The position numbers were made by a program, and so were the translations under genes. A stretch of DNA of 64,000 nt from Actinomycetospora chibensis (GTDB lineage Bacteria > Actinomycetota > Actinomycetes > Mycobacteriales > Pseudonocardiaceae): NCBI RefSeq assembly GCF_028737215.1, contig NZ_JAQZAM010000001.1, positions 62,001 to 126,000 of the forward strand, read 5' to 3'. Positions 43,165 through 52,735 of the stretch are shown here, piece by piece (within the stretch, counting starts at the first letter, position 1; each line of letters begins with the position of its first letter). The notes under the pieces are model-generated. The model made no database searches. It was not told the origin of the DNA and saw only the letters and a program-made list of their open reading frames with translations.

Positions 43165-44597
43165 CCGAGCTCCTCCTCGGCCTTCGCCAGTGCCGCGAAC
43201 TCCTCGTCCGGCGCCGACGCGACGAGGTGGTGGCGTGAGTAGAACCCGAAGTAGGCCATGAAGAGGGCGAAGGCGCCGAGCGCGCAGAGAGCCGCGACGA
43301 CGTCGACCAGGAACGTCGCCACCACGGCGGCGAGCGCCAGCACCAGCGCGACGCCGGTGGTGATCCGCCCGCCCGGCGTCCGGTACGGCCGGGTCATGTC
43401 GGGGTTCCGGACGCGCAGGACCTGGTGCGCCACCATCATCAGGACGTACGACAACGTCGCACCGAACACCGCGAGGTTGATGAGGATGTCGCCGTTGCCG
43501 GTCGCGGCGAGGACGAAGCCGATGGCGCCGGGGACGATCAGCGCGAGCGTCGGCGCCTTGCGGCCGTTGGTGCGCGAGAGCACCCGCGGCAGGTAACCCG
43601 CCCGCGAGAGCGCGAAGGTCTGGCGCGAGTAGGCGTAGATGATCGAGAAGAAGCTCGCGATCAGGCCGAGCAGACCGATGTAGTTCACGGTCGTCGACAG
43701 CCACGTCGATCCGCCGGAGCCGGCCTCGAGTGCACTGACCAGCGGGTTGTCGCTCGTCGAGAGCCCGAGGGAGCCCTGCGCGCCGGGCGCCAGGAACAGG
43801 ACGGCGGCCGCCGAGACGGCCAGCACGCCCATCGCCACGATGATCCCGCGCGGCACCGCGCGCACGGGGTCGCGCGCCTCCTCGGCCGCCAGCGGGACGC
43901 CCTCGACGGCGAGGAAGAACCAGATCGCGAACGGGAAGCTCGCCCACACGCCGACCACGCCGAACGGCAGGAACGGGGATGCGCCGGCGGCGTCGCCGAC
44001 CGGGATGTCGGTGAGGTTCGCGGTGTCGAAGGACCCGACGGCGCCGAGCGCGAAGAGCAGGAGTCCGGCCAGCGCGATCGCGGTGATCACGAAGGTGACC
44101 TTGAGGGCCTCGCCCACGCCCAGCAGGTGGATACCGATGAAGAGCACGTAGCAGGCGAGGTAGACCCACCAGCCGTCGGTGATCCCGAACAGGCCGAGCG
44201 ACTCGACGTAGCCGCCGATGAACGTCGCGATCGCGGCGGGCGCCACGGCGTACTCGAGGAGGATCGCGGCGCCCGTCGCGAAGCCGCCCCAGGGGCCCAT
44301 CGCGACACGGGCGAAGGTGTAGCCGCCGCCGGCCGCCGGCAGCGCCGACGACATCTCGGCGAGCCCGAGCACCATGCAGGCGTACATCACGGCCATGAGC
44401 ACCGCGGCGATCGCGAGCCCGCCCCAGCCGCCCTGCGCGAGCCCGAAGTGCCAGCCCGCGTAGTCGCCCGAGATCACATACGCGACGCCCAGGCCGGCCA
44501 GCAGGACCCAGCTCGCGGATCCGGCCTTCAGCTGCCGCGCGGCGAGGTAGTCGCTCCCCGCGCCGGTGCCGGGACCCGACTCCACCCGATCCGCCAT
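43161..44597 (-). CDS. eat: Ethanolamine permease (APC family)
   Basis: 478 residues with about 12 membrane helices. APC signature features include GDYAGWHFGLAQGGWGGL, LAEMSSALPAAGGGYTFARVAMGPWGGF in helix order, and WFFLAVEGVPLAAEEARDP. The context with eutBC and the similarity to known Eat transporters support ethanolamine uptake. ATG at 44597 follows AAAGGGGA at good spacing. First gene of the operon. Confidence 0.9.
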   Translation of the reverse strand: MADRVESGPGTGAGSDYLAARQLKAGSASWVLLAGLGVAYVISGDYAGWHFGLAQGGWGGLAIAAVLMAVMYACMVLGLAEMSSALPAAGGGYTFARVAMGPWGGFATGAAILLEYAVAPAAIATFIGGYVESLGLFGITDGWWVYLACYVLFIGIHLLGVGEALKVTFVITAIALAGLLLFALGAVGSFDTANLTDIPVGDAAGASPFLPFGVVGVWASFPFAIWFFLAVEGVPLAAEEARDPVRAVPRGIIVAMGVLAVSAAAVLFLAPGAQGSLGLSTSDNPLVSALEAGSGGSTWLSTTVNYIGLLGLIASFFSIIYAYSRQTFALSRAGYLPRVLSRTNGRKAPTLALIVPGAIGFVLAATGNGDILINLAVFGATLSYVLMMVAHQVLRVRNPDMTRPYRTPGGRITTGVALVLALAAVVATFLVDVVAALCALGAFALFMAYFGFYSRHHLVASAPDEEFAALAKAEEELG

Positions 44598-44693
44598 GTG
44601 TGTCCCCTTTCGCCGTCCCCCGGATGCCACAGCGTGAGGCAGGTGTGAAGTCCGTGGGTGACGATGGGGTTGCGATCGCCGACGTGCGTGAGG

Positions 44694-45125
44694 TCAGTCG
44701 CTGAGGTTCGTGCGGCAGCGGTTGAGCAGGGCGCGCAGGTCGGCACGCTCGGCGTCGTCGAACCCGTCGACCATGCTCGCCTCGACCTCCGCGGCGATCG
44801 GGGCGAGCCGCTCGAGCAGCGACCAGCCCTCGTCGGACAGGCCGATGAGCACGCGCCGCCCGTGCGCGGGGTCCGGGGTGCGCGTGATCCACCGCCCGCG
44901 CTCGAGGGCGGCGACCAGGTCGCCCATGGCCTGGGCGCTCACGAAGGCGTTGCGGGCGAGCTCGGCGCTGGTCTGCCCCTCGCGGCGCGCGAGCACCGTC
45001 AGCGCCGTCCACTGGGGCACCGTGATGCCCGAGCCCCGGAGCCGCTCGTCGAGGCGGGCGCGCACCGCGAGCTCCACCTGCTTGACGGCGTAGAGCAGGG
45101 AGGGCGGTCCCTCGGTTCTCGTCAC
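44694..45125 (-). CDS. MarR family transcriptional regulator
   Basis: 143 residues. Winged HTH with GITVPQWTALTVLARREGQTSAELARNAF followed by the wing region RTPDPAHGRRVLIGLS, diagnostic of MarR. GTG start. It is divergent from the enoyl-CoA hydratase operon across 88 bp that contain a TCAA/TTGA dyad, and upstream of eat on the same strand, so it may control either unit; the CoA operon is the likelier target and a CoA thioester the likelier ligand. Confidence 0.88.
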   Translation of the reverse strand: MTRTEGPPSLLYAVKQVELAVRARLDERLRGSGITVPQWTALTVLARREGQTSAELARNAFVSAQAMGDLVAALERGRWITRTPDPAHGRRVLIGLSDEGWSLLERLAPIAAEVEASMVDGFDDAERADLRALLNRCRTNLSD

Positions 45126-45171
45126 CGCACCCTTCCCGGCGCCTTCCGTCGAGGCGACCCTCCCGATAATA

Positions 45172-45184
45172 TCAACCTTCTTGA
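45172..45184. promoter_or_regulatory. Candidate MarR operator
   Basis: TCAACCTTCTTGA is a 13-bp dyad (TCAA-N5-TTGA) in an AT-rich pocket of the divergent marR/echA gap, 30 bases before the ATG at 45214. Confidence 0.5.
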
Positions 45185-45213
45185 CATCTTAGGTATCGCC
45201 CGGAAGGGGATCG

Positions 45214-45990
45214 ATGGCGCCGCAACTGCCCCCGTCGCTGACGTTGGACCACGACGGGCCGGTCGCCGTGCTGCGCCTGGCGCGCCCGGACAAGCGCAAC
45301 GCGCTCGACGACGCCACCGTCCTGGGGCTCGAGGCGTTCTTCGGCGCACCGCCGCCGGACGTCCGTGCCGTGGTGCTCGACGCCGAGGGCGACCACTTCT
45401 CCGCCGGGCTGGACCTCGCGGAGCTCGGAGCCACCGACGGCGTGGCCGGGGTCGAGCACTCGCGCTTCTGGCATCGCGTCTTCGACCGGATGGAGCGCGG
45501 GCGCCTCCCGGTCGTCTCCGTCCTCAAGGGCGCTGTGGTGGGCGGCGGGCTCGAGCTCGCCGCGGCCACGCACGTCCGCGTCGCGGAGACCTCCGCGTTC
45601 TACGCCCTGCCCGAGGCGCGTCACGGCCTCTTCGTCGGGGGCGGCGGCTCGGTGCGGATCCCGCGGCTCATCGGTGTGCACCGCATGACCGACCTGATGC
45701 TCACCGGCCGGGTGCTCGACGCCCAGGAGGGCCTGGCGCTGGGCATCTCCACGTACCTCGCCGAGCCCGGCGGGGGCTTCGCGAAAGCCCTCGAGCTGGC
45801 CCACCGCATGGCCGACAACCCGCCGGTGAGCACCTTCGCGGTGCTCCAGGCCCTGCCGCGCATCGCCGCGGCGCGCGACGAGGAGGGCTACCTCATGGAG
45901 TCGCTGATGGCCGCGATCTCCTCGAGCAGCGACGAGGCCCAGGACCGCATGGCCGCCTTCCTGGACGGACGCGCGGGGAAGGTCCGCTGA
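45214..45990 (+). CDS. Enoyl-CoA hydratase/isomerase (crotonase) family protein
   Basis: 258 residues. VLRLARPDKRNALDD opens the fold, EGDHFSAGLDLAEL forms the first oxyanion hole, and KGAVVGGGLELAAATHVRVAE supplies the second oxyanion Gly pair; PEARHGLFVGGGGSVR carries the Glu of the active-site region. Exact acyl substrate open. AAGGGGA sits ahead of the ATG. The stop overlaps the AacS-like gene start. Confidence 0.9.
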   Translation: MAPQLPPSLTLDHDGPVAVLRLARPDKRNALDDATVLGLEAFFGAPPPDVRAVVLDAEGDHFSAGLDLAELGATDGVAGVEHSRFWHRVFDRMERGRLPVVSVLKGAVVGGGLELAAATHVRVAETSAFYALPEARHGLFVGGGGSVRIPRLIGVHRMTDLMLTGRVLDAQEGLALGISTYLAEPGGGFAKALELAHRMADNPPVSTFAVLQALPRIAAARDEEGYLMESLMAAISSSSDEAQDRMAAFLDGRAGKVR

Positions 45991-47918
45991 TGACGACACC
46001 GGCTCCCCCACCGGCGGGCACCGTCATCGCCCGCTTCGTCGACTGGCTCGCGACCGAGCGCGGGCTGGTGTTCGACGACTATGACGCCCTGCAACGCTGG
46101 TCGGTCACCGACCTCGACGGCTTCTGGTCGGCGATCGCCGAGTTCTACGCGGTCCCGTTCCACGAGCCGCCCCGCACGGTGCTCGAGAGCCGCCGGATGC
46201 CGGGGGCCGTGTGGTTCCCGGGAGCGACGCTGAACTACGCGGAGCGCGCCGTCGAGGGCCCCGAGCCCGACGACGACGTCGCCCTGCTCGCGTACTCCCA
46301 GACCCGCGAGCCCCGGCGGTGGACCCGTGGCGAGCTGCGCGACGCCGTCGCCCGCGCCCGGGCCGGCCTGGTGCGCCTCGGGGTAGGACGCGGGGACCGC
46401 GTGGCCGCCTACGCCCCGAACATCCCCGAGACGGTGGTCGCGCACCTCGCCGCCGCGAGCCTCGGCGCGGTGTGGGCCTCGTGCGCGCCGGAGTTCGGGG
46501 CGCGCAGCGTGATCGACCGATTCGCCCAGATCGAGCCGACGGTGCTCATCGCCGTCTCCGGCTACGTCTACGGCGACAAGCCCGTGGACCGCAGCAGCGA
46601 GGTCGCGGCGCTGCGCGCGGCCCTCCCGAGCGTGCGCCACGTCGTCGCCGTGCCCTACGGCCCCGGCACGATCCCGGACGCGGTGGCGTGGTCGGAGCTG
46701 GTCGGGACCCCGGCGGCGCCGGCCTACGACCCGGTGCCGTTCGACCACCCGCTCGTCGTGCTGTTCTCGTCGGGCACCACCGGGCCGCCCAAGGCGATCG
46801 TGCACGGCCACGGCGGGATCACCGTCGAGCACCTCAAGAACCACGGCCTGGCCTGGGACGTGCAGCCCGGCGACCGGATGCTCTGGTTCACCACGACCGC
46901 CTGGATGATGTGGAACGCGCTGGTCTCCGGGCTGCTCCACGGCGCGGCGCTGATCCTCGTCGACGGCAACCCGCTGCACCCCGACCTGGCGTGGCAGTGG
47001 CGCCTCGCCGCCGAGGCCCGGGCGACCCACTTCGGCTCCTCCCCGGGCTTCCTCATGGCGTGCCGGGCCGAGGGCGTGCACCCCGCGCGTGACCACGACC
47101 TGTCCCCGCTGCGCCAGGTCTGCGTGGCGGGCAGCCCCCTGCCGCCCGAGGGCTACCGCTGGGTCGCCGAGGAGTTCGGCCCCGACGTCCTGCTGCTCGT
47201 GGGCAGCGGCGGCACCGACGTGTGCTCCGGCATCGTCCAGGGCGGGCCATGGCAGGAGGTCGTCGAGGGCGAGATCTCCGGCCGCGAGCTCGGGGTCGAC
47301 ACGGCGGCGTTCGACGAGGCCGGTCACGAGGTGGTGGGCGAGCGCGGCGAGCTGGTGATCCGCGCGCCGATGCCGTCGATGCCGTTGTTCTTCTGGGGCG
47401 ACGACGACGGGTCCCGGCTGCACGCCGCCTACTTCGACACCTACCCCGGCGTGTGGCGCCACGGCGACTGGGTGCGCTTCTCGCCGTCCGGTTCGGTCGT
47501 GGTCTCCGGCCGCTCGGACGCCACGCTCAACCGCGGCGGCGTGCGCCTGGGCACCGCCGAGTTCTACGCCGTCGTCGAGGAGCTGCCCGAGGTGGCCGAC
47601 AGCCTCGTGATCCACCTCGAGGACCCGGCCGGCGGACCCGGCGAGCTGCTGCTGTTCGTCGTGCCGGCCCCGGGCCACGAGGTCGACGACGCGCTCGTCG
47701 CGCGGATCCGCGGGGAGCTGCGCTCGTCGCTCTCCCCGCGCCACGTGCCCGACCGGATCCACGGCGTGCCGGCGGTGCCCCGCACGCGCACCGGCAAGAA
47801 GCTGGAGGTCCCGGCCAAGCGGATCCTGCTCGGCGCCGACCCGGAGACGGTCGCCTCGCGGGACGCGCTGGTCGACCCCGCGGCGCTCGACGCGTTCGTG
47901 CCGCTGGCGCGCTCATGA
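45990..47918 (+). CDS. Acetoacetate-CoA ligase
   Basis: 642 residues, ANL family. Phosphate-binding loop VLFSSGTTGPPKAIVHGHGG, FTTTAWMMWNALVSGLLHG, GSGGTDVCSG and DATLNRGGVRLGTAEFYAVV are the acetoacetyl-CoA synthetase version of the motifs, and the C-terminal lysine is in RTRTGKKLEVPAKR. It converts acetoacetate (or a similar short keto acid) to its CoA ester using ATP. Coupled to the hydratase and to the following dehydrogenase through overlapping stops. Confidence 0.92.
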   Translation: MTTPAPPPAGTVIARFVDWLATERGLVFDDYDALQRWSVTDLDGFWSAIAEFYAVPFHEPPRTVLESRRMPGAVWFPGATLNYAERAVEGPEPDDDVALLAYSQTREPRRWTRGELRDAVARARAGLVRLGVGRGDRVAAYAPNIPETVVAHLAAASLGAVWASCAPEFGARSVIDRFAQIEPTVLIAVSGYVYGDKPVDRSSEVAALRAALPSVRHVVAVPYGPGTIPDAVAWSELVGTPAAPAYDPVPFDHPLVVLFSSGTTGPPKAIVHGHGGITVEHLKNHGLAWDVQPGDRMLWFTTTAWMMWNALVSGLLHGAALILVDGNPLHPDLAWQWRLAAEARATHFGSSPGFLMACRAEGVHPARDHDLSPLRQVCVAGSPLPPEGYRWVAEEFGPDVLLLVGSGGTDVCSGIVQGGPWQEVVEGEISGRELGVDTAAFDEAGHEVVGERGELVIRAPMPSMPLFFWGDDDGSRLHAAYFDTYPGVWRHGDWVRFSPSGSVVVSGRSDATLNRGGVRLGTAEFYAVVEELPEVADSLVIHLEDPAGGPGELLLFVVPAPGHEVDDALVARIRGELRSSLSPRHVPDRIHGVPAVPRTRTGKKLEVPAKRILLGADPETVASRDALVDPAALDAFVPLARS

Positions 47919-48793
47919 TGATCGCGGTCGTCGGGACCGGCGTCATCGGGGAGAGCTGGGCGCGGCTGTTCCTCGCCCACGGCCACGACGTCACCGCCAC
48001 CGACCCCGCGCCCGGCGCGGAGGAGCGGCTGCGCGCGTCGCTCGGTCCCTCGGAGCGCCTGCGGTTCACCGACGACCTCGCCGCGGCCGTCGCCGATGCC
48101 GACTTCGTGCAGGAGAACGGCCCGGAGCGTCTCGAGGTCAAGCACGAGCTGCTCGCCGGAGTCGACGCCGCCGCCCGGCCCGACGTCGTCGTCGCCAGCA
48201 GCTCGTCGATGCTGCGCCCCACCGACCTCGCCCGCGGCGCCCCGGCGCACCCCGAGCGCGTGCTCGTCGGGCACCCCTTCAACCCGCCGCACCTCGTGCC
48301 GCTGGTCGAGGTGGTGCCCGGGGAGGCGACGTCAGAGGCCGCGGTCGACGCCGCCATGGCGTTCTACCGCGCGGTCGGGCGCACCCCGCTGCGGCTGCGC
48401 GCCGAGCTCCCGGGCCACCTCGCGAACCGCCTGCAGGCGGCGCTGTGGCGCGAGGCGTACTCGCTGGTGGCGCGCGGGGTGGCGACGGTCGCCGACGTCG
48501 ACACGGCGATCACCGAGGGGCCGGGCCTGCGGTGGGCGGCGCTGGGCCCGTTCGCCAATCAGCACCTCTCCGGCGGGCCGGGTGGCATCGCGCACGTCCT
48601 CGAGCACCTCGGGCCCGGCACCGAGGCGCTATGGGCCGACCTCGGGACCGCGTCGCACACCCCGGAGCTCGTGGCCCGCATCGTCGCCGGCGTCGACGAG
48701 GCCCTCGCCGGGAGCGACTCCGCCGACCTCCTCGCCCGCCGGGACGCGGTCATCGCCGCCGTGCTCGCCGCCCGGGCCCCCGACGGCGCCTGA
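47915..48793 (+). CDS. 3-Hydroxyacyl-CoA dehydrogenase family protein (short, lambda-crystallin-like)
   Basis: 292 residues. MIAVVGTGVIGESWARLFLAHGHDV is the NAD-binding Rossmann start; SSSSMLRPTDL, HPFNPPHLVPLVEVVPG (catalytic His with the NPP loop) and LANRLQAALWREAYSLV follow. This matches the single-domain group including lambda-crystallin and carnitine dehydrogenase, so a hydroxyacid or carnitine-like substrate is possible. With the two upstream genes it forms a set that could process acetoacetyl-CoA or 3-hydroxybutyrate. ATGATG at the start overlaps the ligase stop. Confidence 0.88.
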   Translation: MMIAVVGTGVIGESWARLFLAHGHDVTATDPAPGAEERLRASLGPSERLRFTDDLAAAVADADFVQENGPERLEVKHELLAGVDAAARPDVVVASSSSMLRPTDLARGAPAHPERVLVGHPFNPPHLVPLVEVVPGEATSEAAVDAAMAFYRAVGRTPLRLRAELPGHLANRLQAALWREAYSLVARGVATVADVDTAITEGPGLRWAALGPFANQHLSGGPGGIAHVLEHLGPGTEALWADLGTASHTPELVARIVAGVDEALAGSDSADLLARRDAVIAAVLAARAPDGA

Positions 48794-48876
48794 TCGGCCC
48801 GGTCACATCCGTGGCCGCCCGTGCGTCTCCTCGTCGACGTCGCTGATGACGTCCCCGACGACCCGAGGAGCCCACG

Positions 48877-49290
48877 ATGGACGCCCGCACCCTGACCTAC
48901 CGGACCACCACCGCCGTCACCGTCTTCGTGCTGCTCTCGGGCGGGCTGGCCTACCTGCTCGGCGCCGAGTGGGCCGTCGCGGGCGTGACCGCGCTCGGCT
49001 ACCCCGCCTACGTCGTCACCCTCCTCGGCATGTGGAAGGTGCTCGGCGCCGTCGCCCTCACCGTCCCCGGCTATCCGCGGCTCAAGGAGTGGGCCTACGC
49101 CGGTGTCGTGTTCGACCTCAGCGGCGCGACGGTCTCGCACCTCGCTTCGGGCAGCGCCGCCTTCCACGCGGTGGTGCCCACGGCGCTGCTCCTCGTCGCC
49201 GGCGTCTCCTGGGCGACCCGGCCGGCAACACGACGCCTCGCGGCGGCCGAGCGCCGCGAGCCGATCGCCGAGCCCGTTCCCGCCGCCTGA
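48877..49290 (+). CDS. DoxX-like small membrane protein
   Basis: 137 residues with four membrane helices. Segments LTYRTTTAVTVFVLLSGGLAYLLG and YVVTLLGMWKVLGAVALTVPGYPRLKEWAYAGVVFDLSGA, in order, fit the DoxX-like group. Function unknown, perhaps redox-linked. GAGGAG lies 6 bases before the ATG. Convergent with hisS, 19 bp apart. Confidence 0.78.
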   Translation: MDARTLTYRTTTAVTVFVLLSGGLAYLLGAEWAVAGVTALGYPAYVVTLLGMWKVLGAVALTVPGYPRLKEWAYAGVVFDLSGATVSHLASGSAAFHAVVPTALLLVAGVSWATRPATRRLAAAERREPIAEPVPAA

Positions 49291-49309
49291 CCAGCCGGTA
49301 ACCGTGCGG

Positions 49310-50584
49310 TCAGGAGTCCTCGAGGGCCCGGTCCACCGCGGCCGCTGCGCCGTCGAGGGCGATGGCCTGCTGGGAACCGTCGGCGAGGTCCTTGAGCTGG
49401 ATCTCCCCGGCCTCGAGGTCGCGCTCCCCCAGCACGAGCGCGAAGCGGGCGCCCGAGCGGTCGGCCGCCTTCATGGCACCCTTCAGCCCGCGTCCGCCGT
49501 AGGCGAGGTCGGCGCGGATGCCCGCGCGGCGCAGCGCCCCGATGATCCCGACGAGGCGGTCCTTGGCCGCGTCGCCGAGCGGCACGCCGAAGACCTCGAC
49601 CCGCGAGGCCGTGTCGAGGCCCGCCTCCTCCACCCGGCAGGCGAGGAGCGCGCGGTCGACACCGAGCCCGAACCCGACACCGGACAGGTCCTGCCCGCCG
49701 AGCTCGGCCATCAGGCCGTCGTAGCGCCCGCCGCCGCCGATGCCCGACTGCGACCCCAGGCCGTCGTGGACGAACTCGAAGGTCGTCTTCGTGTAGTAGT
49801 CGAGTCCGCGCACCATCCACGGGTTCTCGACGTAGGAGACGCCGAGGTCGTCGAGGTGACGCTTGACCGCCGCATGGTGCGCGGCCGCGGAGTCGGAGAG
49901 GTGGTCGATCATCAGCGGGGCGTCGGTGAGCTGCTCGCGGACCTCGGGGCGCTTGTCGTCGAGCACGCGCAGCGGGTTGATCCGCGCCCGCTCGCGGGTG
50001 GCCTCGTCGAGGTCGAGCTTCTCGAGGAACCGCGTGAGCTCCTGGCGGTACTGCGGCCGCGTGGTGGCGTCCCCGAGGCTCGTGATCTCCAGGCGGTAGC
50101 GGCGCAGGCCCAGCGCGCGGAAGCCGGCGTCGGCGACGGCGAGGACCTCGGCGTCCAGGGCCGGGTCGTCGACGCCGATGGCCTCGACCCCGACCTGCTG
50201 GAGCTGGCGGAACCGCCCGGCCTGCGGGCGCTCGTAGCGGAAGAACGGCCCGGTGTAGCGCAGCTTCACCGGCAGCCCGCCGCGGTCGAGGCCGTGCTCG
50301 ATCACGGACCGGACGACGCCCGCGGTGCCCTCGGGGCGGAGGGTCACCGAGCGTCCGCCGCGGTCGTCGAAGGAGTACATCTCCTTGCTGACGACGTCGG
50401 TGGACTCGCCGACGCCGCGCGCGTAGAGCGCGGTGTCCTCGAAGACCGGCAGCTCGATGTGGGCGTAGCCGGCGCGGTCGGCCTCGCGGACGAGGGTGTC
50501 GCGGACGCTCGTGAACTCCGGACCGACGTACTCGGGGACGCCCTTGGGCGCGCTGAAGCCCCCGGGCGGGACGGCCGCGGTCAC
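49310..50584 (-). CDS. hisS: Histidyl-tRNA synthetase
   Basis: 424 residues. Class II motifs: [17 protein letters not shown] (motif 2 region), [20 protein letters not shown], the histidine motifs [12 protein letters not shown] and GGGGRYDGL, and a C-terminal anticodon domain with [24 protein letters not shown] start at 50584 overlaps the stop of the MBL-fold gene, as in the Rv2580c-Rv2581c pair of mycobacteria. Confidence 0.96.
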   Translation of the reverse strand: MTAAVPPGGFSAPKGVPEYVGPEFTSVRDTLVREADRAGYAHIELPVFEDTALYARGVGESTDVVSKEMYSFDDRGGRSVTLRPEGTAGVVRSVIEHGLDRGGLPVKLRYTGPFFRYERPQAGRFRQLQQVGVEAIGVDDPALDAEVLAVADAGFRALGLRRYRLEITSLGDATTRPQYRQELTRFLEKLDLDEATRERARINPLRVLDDKRPEVREQLTDAPLMIDHLSDSAAAHHAAVKRHLDDLGVSYVENPWMVRGLDYYTKTTFEFVHDGLGSQSGIGGGGRYDGLMAELGGQDLSGVGFGLGVDRALLACRVEEAGLDTASRVEVFGVPLGDAAKDRLVGIIGALRRAGIRADLAYGGRGLKGAMKAADRSGARFALVLGERDLEAGEIQLKDLADGSQQAIALDGAAAAVDRALEDS

Positions 50585-51273
50585 AGGTGGCGCCCGGGCG
50601 CGTTCGTGAGGCCCTGCACGAAGGGGTTGCTGTCGCGCTCCCGGCCGACCGTCGTCATCGGCCCGTGGCCGGGCAGCACGGCGGTGTCGTCCGGCAGCAT
50701 GAGGATCTTGTCGCGGAGCGAGGCCATCATCTCCTCGGTCGATCCCCCGGGCAGGTCGGTGCGCCCGATGCTGCCCTGGAACAGGGTGTCCCCCGCGATG
50801 AGGAACGGGCGGTCGTCCTCGGTGGCCGACCGGAAGACCACCGACCCGCGGGTGTGACCCGGAGTGTGGTCGACGGTGAGGCGCAGGCCGGCGAGCTCGA
50901 GATCGGCGCCGTCGGCGAGGACCTCGACCGAGCGCGGCTCGCGGAACTCCAGGCCCGGGTACATCTGCGCGAGCTGCGCGCCCATGGGCCCGACGGCCTT
51001 GAACGGGTCGGCCAGCATGAAGCGGTCCTCGGGGTGGATCCACGCCGGGATGTCGTCGCCGTCGCAGACCGGCGTCACCGACCACATGTGGTCCATGTGG
51101 CCGTGGGTGAGCAGCACGGCCACCGGGGTCAGCCTGTGGCGCGCGATCACCTCGCGCAGCCCGTCCTCGGCGTCCTGTCCGGGGTCGACCACGATGCAGG
51201 ATTCCCCGGGGGCGGGCGCGACCACGTAGCAGTTGGTCTCGAACACCCCGGCCGCAAAGGCCTCGACCAGCAC
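50581..51273 (-). CDS. MBL-fold metallo-hydrolase (glyoxalase II-like, Rv2581c type)
   Basis: 230 residues from GTG 51273, behind GAGGAGG; this start aligns with the mycobacterial homologue, while an upstream GTG at 51327 adds 18 unrelated residues. The metal site is complete: [30 protein letters not shown] and LPGHG. Probable thioester hydrolase; substrate unproven. Translationally coupled to hisS. Confidence 0.88.
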   Translation of the reverse strand: MLVEAFAAGVFETNCYVVAPAPGESCIVVDPGQDAEDGLREVIARHRLTPVAVLLTHGHMDHMWSVTPVCDGDDIPAWIHPEDRFMLADPFKAVGPMGAQLAQMYPGLEFREPRSVEVLADGADLELAGLRLTVDHTPGHTRGSVVFRSATEDDRPFLIAGDTLFQGSIGRTDLPGGSTEEMMASLRDKILMLPDDTAVLPGHGPMTTVGRERDSNPFVQGLTNAPGRHL

Positions 51274-51356
51274 GTCCTCGTCCTCCTCGGACAGATCGGT
51301 TCGATTCCCCACCCTAGTCGAGCCCACACTCCGGGCCCGTCGGCGCGGTTCCTACG

Positions 51357-52175
51357 ATGTCCGCCGTGCCGACGAACGAACAGCGCCGGAAGGCCGCCAA
51401 GAAGAAGCTGGAGCGTCAGCTCGAGCGACGCGCGGAGCGGGCGAGGCGACGTCGGCAACGCCTGACCATCATCTCGGTGGTCGCGGTCGTGGCGGTGGTC
51501 GCCGTGGCGGCGGGAATCTACTTCGTCGTGACCGCCGAGGATGACCCGGCGCCGGCGGCCGCGCCGTCGACCTGCACGTACAACCCATCGGAGCCGGCGG
51601 CCAAGCCCAACACCCCGCCCGACGCCAACCCTCCGACCACCGGCACCGTCGACGTCACCCTGGAGACCTCGCAGGGTGCGATCCCGATGACGCTCGACCG
51701 CGCGTCGGCACCTTGCGCGGTCAACGCGGTGGTCAGCCTCGCCTCGCAGGGCTTCTACGACGACACGCCCTGCCCGCGCCTGGTGACCAGCCAGGGTCTC
51801 CAGGTGCTCCAGTGCGGCGACCCGACCGGCTCCGGCTCGGGCGGCCCGGGCTACCAGTACGCCGAGGAGCCCCCGGCGGGGCTGCCGCCGTTCCCGGGCG
51901 CCGAGGGCCAGGCCTCGACCTACGCCCGCGGCCTCGTCGCGATGGCGAAGAGCTCGCAGCCGGGCTCGACGGGCAGCCAGTTCTTCCTCGTCTACGGCGA
52001 CTCGGCCCTGCCGCCGGAGTACTCGGTGGTCGGGCGGATCGCGACACCCGGGCTCGCGGTGCTCGACCGCGTCGGCGCGGGCGGGGACGACGGCTCGAAC
52101 CAGGCCGGCGGCGGCGCGCCGCGCATCCCGGTGCAGATCCAGCGCGCGGTCGTCGCGGCGCCGTCGGCGCCCTGA
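51357..52175 (+). CDS. ppiB: Membrane-anchored cyclophilin-type peptidylprolyl isomerase
   Basis: 272 residues (269 if the GTG at 51366, which matches the mycobacterial start VPTN, is used). A very basic cytoplasmic helix (KAAKKKLERQLERRAERARR) precedes one membrane helix near 40-60, then an extracytoplasmic cyclophilin domain with GYQYAEEPP, ARGLVAMAKSSQPGSTGSQFF and LPPEYSVVGRI. The catalytic Arg of classic cyclophilins is less obvious, so activity may be low. It is the Rv2582 counterpart and ends 7 bases before a 36-bp inverted repeat. Confidence 0.88.
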   Translation: MSAVPTNEQRRKAAKKKLERQLERRAERARRRRQRLTIISVVAVVAVVAVAAGIYFVVTAEDDPAPAAAPSTCTYNPSEPAAKPNTPPDANPPTTGTVDVTLETSQGAIPMTLDRASAPCAVNAVVSLASQGFYDDTPCPRLVTSQGLQVLQCGDPTGSGSGGPGYQYAEEPPAGLPPFPGAEGQASTYARGLVAMAKSSQPGSTGSQFFLVYGDSALPPEYSVVGRIATPGLAVLDRVGAGGDDGSNQAGGGAPRIPVQIQRAVVAAPSAP

Positions 52176-52181
52176 CGCAGA

Positions 52182-52217
52182 TGTCAGCGGCGTGGCGCCG
52201 CAGACGTTGAGTGTCCG
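52182..52217 (+). repeat. Left arm of a 36-bp inverted repeat flanking the NTF2-like gene
   Basis: TGTCAGCG at the outer end and CGCAGACGTTGAGTGTCCG at the inner end; matches the complement of 52736-52771 at 32 of 36 positions, the inner 19 being identical. Begins 6 bases after the ppiB stop. Confidence 0.85.
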
Positions 52218-52323
52218 AATTCAAGGGAGCACGCCGATAGGGCCACGCACTCGGCCGGAGTGGTCGCCCGAGACATCCGATTCGTCCAAGCCGCGGAGGC
52301 GAGCCTCGCCCTAGCGTTCCCGC

Positions 52324-52710
52324 ATGGATGACGACGCTGTCGCGGGCGAGATCGTCGCGCTCGCCCGGGAATGGAACACGGCGATCGTGTCGAACGACGC
52401 CGACCGCATCGCCGAGTTCATGACCGACGACTGGGTGATCGTCTCGTGGACCGGGGTCACGGGACGGGACGACTTCCTCGGGTTCGTGCGCTCCGGCACG
52501 CTCGGGCACACGCGGATGGAGCCCGCGAGCGAGCCCCGGGTGCGCGTCCACGGGGACGTCGCGACCCTCGTCGTCCGCGTCGTGAGCACCGCCCAGTACG
52601 GCGGCGCGGACATCGACGCCGACGAGTGGACGTCGGACGTCTTCGTCCGCACCGACGGCCGCTGGCGCTGCGCGCTGACGCACATCACCCCAGTCGGCAC
52701 GGCCACCTGA
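52324..52710 (+). CDS. NTF2-like/SnoaL (DUF4440-type) protein
   Basis: 128 residues. ARGREW-like LAREWNTAIVSNDADRIAEF, MTDDWVIVSWTGVTGRDDF and VFVRTDGRWRCALTHITPV are the cone-shaped NTF2 fold of DUF4440 proteins; no catalytic residue can be assigned. The gene lies alone between two arms of an inverted repeat and between convergent ppiB and gltD. The surrounding non-coding DNA is less GC-rich than its neighbours, consistent with insertion. Confidence 0.8.
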   Translation: MDDDAVAGEIVALAREWNTAIVSNDADRIAEFMTDDWVIVSWTGVTGRDDFLGFVRSGTLGHTRMEPASEPRVRVHGDVATLVVRVVSTAQYGGADIDADEWTSDVFVRTDGRWRCALTHITPVGTAT

Positions 52711-52735
52711 GTCGCGAGTGATCGAAGTACCGATA

